From Climacteris rufus (Eukaryota > Chordata > Aves > Passeriformes > Climacteridae): 64,000 nt of DNA. A program made the translations under genes and the position numbers. Positions 54,387-64,000 of the stretch are shown one piece after another. The notes under the pieces are model-generated. The model was not told where the DNA came from. It saw only the letters and a program-made list of their open reading frames with translations, and did no database searches. The stretch lies in assembly GCA_013398175.1 (NCBI GenBank), contig VZRZ01003207.1, forward strand, positions 264,725 through 328,724, given 5' to 3'. Position 1 is the stretch's first letter; every line of letters begins with the position of its first letter.

Positions 54387-56385
54387 GTCATTTTATCAGA
54401 TGGAAAATTTGACTTTTAAAATACAAAGATGTGTGTACCAAAAGCAAGACAGAAACTCAGATAGGAGGCAGAAGTTGCATCTTGTTGATAAGTCTAAAAT
54501 GATCACATACAAGAAGAAAAAACAAAATCTATTAGCAGCAAATTGTTCTATAAATTAATTAATAATGGTAACAACAAAAAGTAATTTGGAAATGTCAAAA
54601 TTACAGTGTCCCAGTGAGGATGGGGATGAGGGCAGGGGTTGCTTTCTGCAATGGGAAATATTTCAGTGCCACGTCCCTGCAGTGGTTATTTCACCTGCCA
54701 GTTCAGCAGAAACAAGAACAAAACCTCCAGTTCAGAACTAAAATTGTGTTTGAGTTCAGAGGTCCTTCCCAACACAGCTACTGAAGTGTTCTCCACAAAT
54801 TGTTCTTTATGCACAACCACCAGAATAGAAATATAATCAAATTATCTGTGAATGTAACAGAAGAAACAACAAGTGCAACACTTGAGGCAATTGAAAAGGA
54901 GGGTGACTCCAGCTGAGGGAGAACTATCAAAGAACTCTCACTCTGAAAGCTCCACACAGAACAGGCAGATTGAAAGGACTCTCAAAAATAACTTGCAGTC
55001 AACAGTAAACACAGAAAAGTGCAGAATTTTCTACCACCACAAGCAAACTGGTTCTTTATTAAATGGCTAAATAAGAGCCTCTAGTAGAGTCTCCTTTTTT
55101 CAAATTTTTTTCTGGTCGCAGTGGAAAGCCTGATTGAAAATCTTCAGTTTGCAGATATTTATCTACTGATAAGTACTAACCCAAAACTATTTTGAAAACA
55201 TATGAGGGGGGTTTTTTTTGAGGAAAGCAGAAACTGCTTATAATGTCTGAATTATTTTCCATTAACTGAGGAATACAATAACACAATGAGAATAATGATC
55301 CCTACAGTTTGTTCATTTCTCAGGGAGAGAAGCTTCTAAAACAAGGGTGTGAAGGAAGATTTTTTCTAACCAACATATCCTTTATGTATATAAATTCACT
55401 GCTTGGATAAAGACAGAAACTCCTATGAGAGCAGTATTTGCATCTCTTATTTATAAATAGTTACTCTTACAGGGCAGGAAAAAAAAAGGAGAGAAATCAC
55501 CATAAACTGATTTTTGCAAGCTGTAAACACATAAAGAAAAAAAAAAATTCACTTCTCTGCCTTATGTGGTTTTTACTTTAAACATTTAAGGCAGGTAACA
55601 TTAATATTGCAGTTTAACACAGTAATAACAGAGAGAAATGTAAAGATTTGACAGTTCTTCCTCCACACACAGAGTGATTAAATTCTTAATTGACAAAGGT
55701 GTGGCACAGAATTAGTCTTACAACTGTAAGAAGATTTACTTCAGCTGCTCAGCCTTTGAATGGCTGTGTAGAGGATTACCCTTGCAAAGCAAATATTTTC
55801 CTGTATGTAGAGAACTAAATCCTGTGCATTGTCTGAACCAACGCATCAAACAGACATAAAATATCTTAAGGCTTCTTTTATAAGAGGACTGATACAATAT
55901 TGGCCAGAGAGCACAAAACAAGATTTTAAACTCATTTTTCTAACCCAAAGGAGGAGGTTTAACATGTATTTTGCTAATAAACAGTGTGTGGCTACAACAA
56001 TGAAACACTTGGTGTTTGTAATTCATCTGACTCCTGCTTGAAAAATTACTTTTTAAGACACAGGGATTGCTTTAGACACTTCACAATAATAATTCTGACC
56101 TGGATTAATATCAGAAAAGGTTAATCATAAAACTGTGACTCCAATGAAATAAAATAAACTTAAAATAACTCTATTTATTTTATATCAAGAGTCTCTTTTT
56201 TATTCCTTTCCAAAAGCTTAAGTCATAGGAAAATGTATGCTGACACAACTGAAAAACAGTTTAAAGCCACATCCCAGTATTATCCCACGAGGAAAAAAGG
56301 AACAGAGCTTTAAAGATGTCATCTACTGGCCTTTGTGGATGACTTTACAATTTGCTTATTACTTTATAGACAAAAAATATTCTTA

Positions 56386-56496
<111 letters not shown>

Positions 56497-57044
56497 TCAC
56501 TGTGTACTGTTTGTACAGTTTACAAGTTCAGGTTGGGGCCCAGTGTATTGGGAGGATATTGAATATATAACACAAAACTCACAGCCTGTGCAGGATGAGT
56601 GACAGAAACACAAATCCCAGGCAGAGCTGAGACCACTCCAGAACTGCTCTGGACAGAGCAGAAAATGAGAAACAACACAAAGCAGCAAAGTGTGGCCAGG
56701 CTTTGGGAGCTCTTTTCCATTCATCCCCGTTGGGGCCGGGATTCTGTGCCTGTAACAAGTGATTTTTGCTCCCTTTTCATTGTTTTATATAAAACTGTGT
56801 GTCCTGAGGCCCTCAGCAGCTCTGCCTGCATTTCACACCTCGGTTTCCAGGTTGTTCTGCCGAGGTGCAAGCGGGACACAGCAGTGCCAACCTCAGAGCA
56901 GCCCCTGTGCCTAAGAAAACAGCAGCTGAAATCCAAACCAGCCTCCAATTTGTTCCACCACCGAGAGCTTTTGTTTAAGAAAAAACCTCCAGCGAGGCTC
57001 TGGGTGAGAACAGCTCCAGGGGTGGCTTCAGCAGGTCCAGCAGA

Positions 57045-57378
57045 GCTGGGCAGAGCCCACTGCCCTTCTGGGCTGCTTCTCCCTGCCCTGGCACCTCTGC
57101 CCCTGGCTGGGCAGAGCTGGGCAGAGCCCACTGCCCTTCTGGGCTGCTTCTCCCCGCCCTGGCACCTCTGCCCCTGGCTGGGCAGAGCTGGGCAGAGCCC
57201 ACTGCCCTTCTGGGCTGCTTCTCCCCGCCCTGGCACCTCTGCCCCTGGCTGGGCAGAGCTGGGCAGAGCCCACTGCCCTTCTGGGCTGCTTCTCCCCGCC
57301 CTGGCACCTCTGCCCCTGGCTGGGCAGAGCTGGGCAGAGCCCACTGCCCTTCTGGGCTGCTTCTCCCCGCCCTGGCAC
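57045..57378. repeat. GC-rich minisatellite, 71-bp period, nearly five copies
   Basis: Units begin gctgggcagagcccactgcc at 57045, 57116, 57187, 57258 and 57329, an exact 71-bp period. Copies are almost identical (ccctgcc against cccc gcc differences). The fifth unit is cut at 57379 by a single N, after which a diverged partial copy (57380-57429) follows. Because 71 is not divisible by three and the unit has no stop in several frames, the array produces long open frames on both strands. They are not genes. Confidence 0.96.
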
Positions 57379-57379
57379 N
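57379..57379. other. Single ambiguous base at the minisatellite edge
   Basis: One N joins the fifth 71-bp unit, cut after gccctggcac, to a diverged copy starting tgcctgctgcc. A one-base N in such a place usually marks a scaffold join or a collapsed repeat, so the true array length is unknown. Confidence 0.8.
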
Positions 57380-60300
57380 TGCCTGCTGCCCTCCTGGGCT
57401 GCTTCTCCCTGCCCTGGCACCTCTGCCCACAGCAGGGGCACCAGTCCTGGCAAGGAAAGCAGCCTGAGGTGCCCCCAGGCTCATCACACCTTCAGCCCAG
57501 CAAGGGCAGGCTCTTCAAGACGCCACACTTCTTCAAATGGCATTTTTAAGAGTTTGGAGAACTTTGCTTTACTGCTAGGTAAACAGAAATAAAACGAAAA
57601 TTGAGTTTAAAAAAAAAAAAATCTCACTCCTGCTCGTGAACAATGTTTAACTGAGTTCCAGGGAATGTTTCTACCCAATTTAAATAACAGTAACAACCAA
57701 CACCACCACTACTAAGTTGCCTCCGTTTTCTTTCAACCTTTGCCTTTTTAATTTTCTATCTATAGGTCTGCATGTGTGTGGTAAATAATGGAATTTAATT
57801 TTTTTTCCTCCTTTATACACCAAACCCTTTGATCTCTAAAGAATATAAGTGATACAGTCTGCTCCAAATTTAATTCTCAAATACTGCTGTACAACACTAA
57901 ATCATTTATTCAGAAAGGCACAACAATTAACAATATACATTTTGACATAACAGACTCTGTTAATTATTAATAACTCAGGTACATGCACTTAATTTGTAAC
58001 AAACCAGGTTCAGTCTTCTCATCTGTACAAGGATAAGTCTTCCCTCCTACACATTTGGGTATTTATAAAGTCAAATGGGTCACATCAATAACTCCACCAC
58101 CAACAATAGCTGTACAAGTAACCTAAAACAGCCAAATGTATTTTCCTTTTATTCCTATTATTTCAAGCTCTTTGGTGAGTCAAACCTGTACTGTATGTAC
58201 TGACCTGTAAATTGATAAATGAAACATAAAGTCTTCCTAAGAGCCTGGCAACCAATTTATTTCCTTCAATACAGGTAACAGATGAATTCCATTTGTTGTG
58301 CTCCCTCAGCCACTCTCCCAGCACTGAGGATGAAATGCTGACTACCAGGGGTTCTCACACTCATTTCAGTGGAGCCAGGATTTTACCTGAATATTTAACT
58401 CTACTTTTTTTCTTCTCTTTTTTTTTTAACTAAGATATATTAGAGACACAAATTCATATATTTCTTTATGGTCTAGTTCTCAGTTTAATGACAAGGAAGG
58501 AGGAAAAAGAGGGAGAAAGGTGGAGAGGAGTACAGGGAATGAAGTGCCCAAAATCAAAATGAATGCCAATTTTAATACCCACAACACAGATTTGCAAAAT
58601 TTCTACAACAGGTGCTTAAACTTCTGATTTCAGTCTGTAATAACCGAGTCCCTCAATTTAAAAAAAAATCCATTTCCTACTTCAAACACAAATACTTTCA
58701 GAATGTAAATATTAATACTGCAGAAAAGGATCGTTATTGGGAGGCCTCTGAGGGCATTAAATCAGGTTAATAGCTGTCCCATTCATGAGATTGCACAGAG
58801 CACCATGTGTTGGGCTCTAATGGAGGCAGGAACCTCTCTCCCCCAGTTCTGGGGTGGCATTTAATCCCCCAAGTTCTGCTGGATTAATTTTCATTTGTAA
58901 AATTGTGTTTATTTGCATGTGCGAGGCACTGACGTTGCACACACCTGCTGCACACACAGTGTTTAACAAAATTGAAATGAAAAACAGCTCTGCAAATCCC
59001 CCAAATACAAAAAGTATTGAAATCCTGTTGCAAAGTCTTTTTCTTAAACTCCTTTTATTCTAAATCCTTTTAATTCTGTCATATAACACTACAGCATTTC
59101 TAAAATGCTGCAAATCCTGACAAATCACACAATTAAAGTAATGAAAACTGCCCTTCCTGCCAACAAGGCACCACCTTATCTACAGCTCCATTTAGCTAAA
59201 TGATACATTGGGGTTTTTACAATCTAACTTCAGTCAGTGTGCTTAAAATTGAAAAAAAAAAAATCTATGTGTGGCTAAATGACATTTCATACAAATCAAC
59301 ATTTAGAACTTTATGAAGTCAAAAGGTTATCCACACATAAGCTCAAAGCAGCTTATGGCCTGTCCCCTTGATGAAACTGTGAATAGACCTCAGGGCCTGC
59401 TAAGGCCTCTCAATAATGCCAATAATAAAAGGAACAACAACCACAGCAGCACATCTGTGTGCAGAACAAAAATGGAACCCAGTGATTTGTCACAGGAAAT
59501 CCAAAGCTGCTCAGAACTATGAAAATCACCATGGTTTGCCCTGAAGAAGGATGAATTCCACACTCTGACCTATTTAGCAGTGGCATAGCTGCACCATGGA
59601 GTGCATTTTCCTGGTGGGTAATTCCACTGATCAGTCCCACCACTGCCATTTCATGATGCACTGCAGCTCCTGCTCCACCAAACCCCTCTGATTTCAACCT
59701 TTTACTTCAAAATCTTGTTGTATTTGTGGTCCTGCCCCAGCCAGGACCTGGGAATGCACTAGGCTGGAATTCACCACCTAACTGAGAAAAAGTTCCAGGT
59801 GCACTGGTCTAAAGCTCTGCCATGATGTGGCCAGAACTGAAATGCTGGAATACAGGTCACTCCAAAGCTTCAAAGAAATTGGTATTTTACAGTGTCACTC
59901 TCCAAAATTCTTCCCTGTAATATCTCCAAAAGCCTTACTTGCTATGCTGGAGAATTCCAGCCTGTAATTTCCAACATTCATTATCCCATAAACCCCACAG
60001 AACAGTGGGAGAACAGCAAAACTGGAGCACACACCTGCACAAGCCACCTACACCACCCCAAACCTTGCTGCCAAGGGCTGCCTGTCCAGTGTGCAGGGCC
60101 AGCCCCTCACCAGACAGACCCTGTGATTATTTTGGCCTTTGGGGATTTAAAACCACTGAACCACCCAAGTGGCTGAACCTACACAAACCTCACATCTGCC
60201 TTCCTTTAGAAAGCAACCTAAATATTATAGTTCTTTAAGTGTACCTGCACATAAACCTGAGTCAGCTTTTGAGGTTCAAATCTTATTTTACCAACATCAA

Positions 60301-61260
60301 AGATGTGAGCAGGGGAGAACAGGGATAAATCTGCTGCAATATTTCAACCCTCAACGGATTTTAGTTGATTTTAGATTTCTTCTTATTTCCTTTTTTCTTT
60401 GCTTTTTCCCCTTAACAGTCAAATTCACTGAGAGATGTAGGACTAGGTTATACCATCTTTCTGCAAGCAGCATAATCTAGAAAATGGCAATGAATTCATT
60501 CAGCTTGCTGGAGGAATTTATTTTCATAATGCTGAGATAAGGAAATAAGGTTTTACAGACAACCACTGATCTAAACTTCACCACCCCTGCCTGTCACCAC
60601 GTCCCTTTAAGCAGGAATTACCACACACAGAGCTGCTCCTCCAGCTTTCTGAGTTTCCTGATTGATTTTTAAACTATGCAGCTCTACCTTAACAAATGGG
60701 ACAGCACAAGGCAAAGCAGGTATTTGGCCAGGGGCTTGTAAAATGACCTGGGATAAGTAATCCAAAATGGGAGACTGTAGCACTGACTTCAGAAAACATC
60801 AGTATTCTGATTTTGTAGGTAAAAGAACAACAAAGGTAACTGAAATATGTGTCATTTCCTCAGCACTGACAGAAAAAATCCAGTGCCCAGCACAGCAGGC
60901 ACCTGCACACGTGGCAGTAACACCAAATCCAGCCCAGCACCCAGATTTGGAAGTGGAGAAGAGCCAGGCCAGCCCAGAAGCTGTGCCAGGGATGGCTCAG
61001 CAGGTATCACAGCTTGCAATTCTTGTTCCTAAGACTGACAAGATGTTCTCATAGTCTAAATATTAGCCCTGCAAGCCCCAAATTTGGTGACAGTGTAAAC
61101 CTTCAGTCTCCAAAAAGGCCATGTATATTGCAAACTGTACAGAATAATTGAAGCCACTGGGTGCTGCAGGCTGGCACAGCTGCTGAGCTGGCAGAGCTGC
61201 CCAGGGCCCAGCTGGCAGCACCCAGGGCCAGCCCCACTGCTGCCAGGAGCACCCAGGGCC

Positions 61261-61584
61261 NNNNNNNNNNNNNNNNNNNNNNNNNNNNNNNNNNNNNNNN
61301 NNNNNNNNNNNNNNNNNNNNNNNNNNNNNNNNNNNNNNNNNNNNNNNNNNNNNNNNNNNNNNNNNNNNNNNNNNNNNNNNNNNNNNNNNNNNNNNNNNNN
61401 NNNNNNNNNNNNNNNNNNNNNNNNNNNNNNNNNNNNNNNNNNNNNNNNNNNNNNNNNNNNNNNNNNNNNNNNNNNNNNNNNNNNNNNNNNNNNNNNNNNN
61501 NNNNNNNNNNNNNNNNNNNNNNNNNNNNNNNNNNNNNNNNNNNNNNNNNNNNNNNNNNNNNNNNNNNNNNNNNNNNNNNNNNNN
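61261..61584. other. Assembly gap, 324 N
   Basis: A run of 324 undetermined bases. The left flank ends caggagcacccagggcc and the right flank begins caccaggagcacccaggacc, so the same GC-rich motif is present on both sides. The gap most likely lies within a tandem repeat that could not be assembled. Confidence 0.95.
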
Positions 61585-63236
61585 CACCAGGAGCACCCAG
61601 GACCCGCCGCAGGAGCTCCCGTGCCCTCCTGAAACAAGGCTCCTTTATGGCAGGAGCACACCGCCAGGCAGAGGAGCTCACTTCAAAGGGCCACAGCTTT
61701 TTAACAAAACAGTTGACAAACTATTAAGTTCTGCTACTGCAAAGTCACCAAGTTAAAGCCATGAGCTTTCCTTTCACACCTGGGAATGAGCTGCTTATCA
61801 CCAACCACGATCTGTTTCTAGGAACGTGCCAAATCCATCCACCGAGAGACTCCTATTTTCAATAATTCCCTTTTTACAGCTTTACAGTAAAACAGTGTTT
61901 GAGCCTGCTGATGGTAATCAGCTTCTCCTTTACAAATTCCTTTTATTTTGTTCAGAATCATTAAAGCTCATATGTTAGTTATCTAAGGCCTCTTATTACA
62001 GCTTTACTTTTATCTGATTCCAGATACTGGTCAATGATACATTCATGTACTTTTAATCAAAGATTTATTTAAACCAAGCCATGTAAAAAGAGACCAAAAC
62101 ATGTTTTTAAAAGGTTTGGTTTAATTTAATATGAGCTAATTTGAATAGTTTTCTAATGTAACAGCTATCATTGTCAGATGCTAAATATATGGAATTTAGA
62201 GACAGAAAGACAGTAACTGCTTGAAGGAGTTCATGAGTGTAATTTACTTGACTGAAAAATCAAAAACTACTATTTTAATATCAGGAAAAAACAGAACTTC
62301 CAGGTTCTTCAATTAATTTGCTTCATTTTCATTTCCATTTACACTTTTATTTCTCCTTTTCTTTTCCTTTGAGAGAGGAAGGGGCACAGACATCCATTAC
62401 TCAATGACACACATAAAAGCAAAAGAGCAGCTCGTTGGGAATTATGCAGTGTTCCAGTAAATGGAATAAAAGGAACAACATGCTTGGGAAGCATTTTACT
62501 TTAAGTTATTTTAACCTATAGTAGTTACACAAACACACACTCATACTTTGTATATTCCTCTGCTCAGGAAATCACCAAAACAAGATAGAATGTGTCCATT
62601 AAACCTTAAACTTTCTTCATTTACTTTCACTGAAATACACACAATTAGTATAATTTACTATGTTCATAGTAATTTAAACAATTAGATTTTAGGCTGTATT
62701 TTTTTGAGGTCATTAATTAATTCATAACATATTCCTAGAAATTTTAACCCAGCATAATTCCCAAACACCTTGGTAGAAATACATTCTTTTCATGCACAAA
62801 GTAAAACATGGCAACCAATTTAAATTAGACCCCAACAGTTCCTGAACCTTTCAGAAGTTGATTAGAATTAGATTGGGTTTGGATTGAACAGGCCAATTTT
62901 TTAGAGGAATCTGCCTGGTTTTGCACAGTGGCTTGAATTTTGCAGCAAGCTCTTCTGAGGGTTAGCTCAATTTCTGGAAGAATCCTGTAAACTTAGAGCA
63001 GCTTGGCTTAGAACTTGATAAAACAGCATTTGAGCAGGGGCAGAGAGGAGCTGCACTTGGGGATGATAAAAGCTCAAATCGAGAAATGTGGAGAGAAATA
63101 AGGAGAAATGGAACAAATCAGAAGCCAGTGCCACCCCAAAAACCAAACCCTGCTGTCCCATGACTTTTCCTGGAGTGGAAAACCAGCGTTTTTACAAAGC
63201 TGTGCTGGCCTGGGATGTGCTGAGGTCAGTACTCAC

Positions 63237-63318
63237 TGATGTGAGGAGCCGGGAGAATCCGCGCGGCTCGGACCGGCCCGTGGCGCACAGAGAACAGCTC
63301 CTGGGCTTCTCCGCTGAT
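63237..63318 (-). CDS. BCAS3: BCAS3 exon A (about residues 108-135)
   Basis: An 82-bp exon starting on a whole codon after the acceptor tgctgtgcag and ending one base into a codon before donor gtgagt. It encodes ISGEAQELFSVRHGPVRAAR followed by ILPAPHI, an early propeller blade of BCAS3. Relative to recalled human BCAS3 there is Val for Ile in the GPxRAAR segment, and the last residues before the junction are His-Ile-Ser where human has Gln-Phe-Gly. GC at third positions is high (20 of 27 codons), and the exon holds several CpGs, unlike the AT-rich intron around it. The preceding exon was not found in the 682 bases to the right. Confidence 0.96.
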
Positions 63319-64000
63319 CTGCACAGCAAAAAACACAGAAACACGATAAAAATACATCCTTTTAGTAGGTGAGAAGGTAGGTAGAGACACACTGTAGGAA
63401 AGTACATTGGGAAGACTCTGCCCAAGCCACCACTGCTATTTCTCTAAACGAGATTAACCTCAGAAGCCTGGAATTAACAATTCATGACTACACATGTTTT
63501 AGAAGAAGGAAAACTTGAAGAGGACTGCTGACTAAAATTCACAAAAATCCAAGCAATCTGCAACACAAGCATTTATCCCCACATTTCACATGCTCCTAAG
63601 AAAAATGCCAGCTCGCCACAGATCAAGAGTGGCAAACAGGGGTGGAAAAAGGTGGGAGAATTTGATCTGTTGGTTCATTTCACACTCAGCAGCTGTGAAA
63701 ACCCTGTTTAAAAATAGGTGGTCAAACTACTGAAGTGTGTCAGTAATGGCAATGTTAAAAAGATTAAACCAGAAGCAGTTCAGATGAATTTCCAGACTTC
63801 CTGCAATGGTCACTCCATGTATTTTCATAACTGCCTGGTAATGGATCCGATATGGAACGTCAAACTTCAGGAAAATGGCAAACATTATGAAGCTCATTTC
63901 CAAATAACCAACAACTTAAAACAGATGTAATGAGACTCAGAACACAGCCAACGTTGGCATAAAGTTTTGCCAAACAAGCAGCTTACAATATCAGAAGAGA
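63319..64000 (-). other. BCAS3: BCAS3 intron before exon A (partial)
   Basis: Non-coding sequence to the right edge. The exon expected to end in the MQVWSIP region of BCAS3 was looked for and not found, so it lies beyond the window. No repeat recognised. Confidence 0.8.

Noticed and set aside
56599..57549. Plus-strand open frame of 316 codons, and overlapping minus-strand frames of 141-207 codons
   Set aside because: They run through the 71-bp minisatellite, whose near-identical units have no stop in several frames on both strands. The protein is a repeat of the unit and resembles no family.
61056..61727. Open frames of 177-201 codons on both strands
   Set aside because: They span the 324-N gap, which is read as unknown residues. 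There is no real coding evidence.

Overview
The window is vertebrate nuclear DNA, almost certainly from a bird. It holds an internal part of one protein-coding gene, BCAS3 (breast carcinoma amplified sequence 3; Rudhira in mouse), on the minus strand. Eight consecutive coding exons were found by reverse-complementing the sequence and joining AG/GT-bounded segments. In transcription order (right to left) they are A 63237-63318, B 56387-56459, C 41123-41230, D 37729-37805, E 26709-26785, F 24943-25026, G 19479-19649 and H 9479-9572. The codon phase is compatible at all seven internal junctions. Together they give 766 coding bases, about 255 residues of the N-terminal WD40/beta-propeller region, near residues 108-362 of the human protein as recalled. 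The first exons lie to the right of the window. The rest of the propeller, the BCAS3 domain and the C-terminus lie to the left.

About 99% of the window is intron. Bird origin is suggested by seven fragments of CR1 (chicken repeat 1) LINE 3' ends, two LTRs of endogenous-retrovirus type, fairly compact introns (1.7 to 15 kb) and the absence of Alu or L1-like sequence. A songbird or other neoavian is plausible but cannot be shown from here.

Layout. 1-9478 is part of the intron after exon H, with a CpG-rich patch, a solo LTR with clear ends (364-769), a 16-bp tandem array and a CR1 tail. 9573-19478 carries a 17-bp array, a CR1 tail, two inverted-repeat structures near 18.1-18.4 kb and a second LTR near 18.9-19.2 kb. 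19650-26708 is repeat-poor and looks like conserved non-coding DNA. 26786-37728 has a 54-bp duplication, a CR1 split by a trinucleotide repeat and a minisatellite with 56/64-bp units. 37806-41122 is plain intron. 41231-56386 is the longest intron and has four CR1 tails. 56460-63236 holds a 71-bp GC-rich minisatellite with one ambiguous base and a 324-base assembly gap inside GC-rich repeat sequence.

I found no second protein-coding gene, no convincing RNA gene, no retroviral or LINE coding region and no CRISPR-like or operon-like system. Every long open frame away from the eight exons is explained by tandem repeats, CR1 sequence or chance. The most useful leads are the two minisatellites, the paired inverted repeats at 18.1-18.4 kb, the strong GC3 contrast between neighbouring BCAS3 exons with a cluster of changes in exon G, and candidate conserved non-coding blocks in a gene known for its linkage to TBX2/TBX4.
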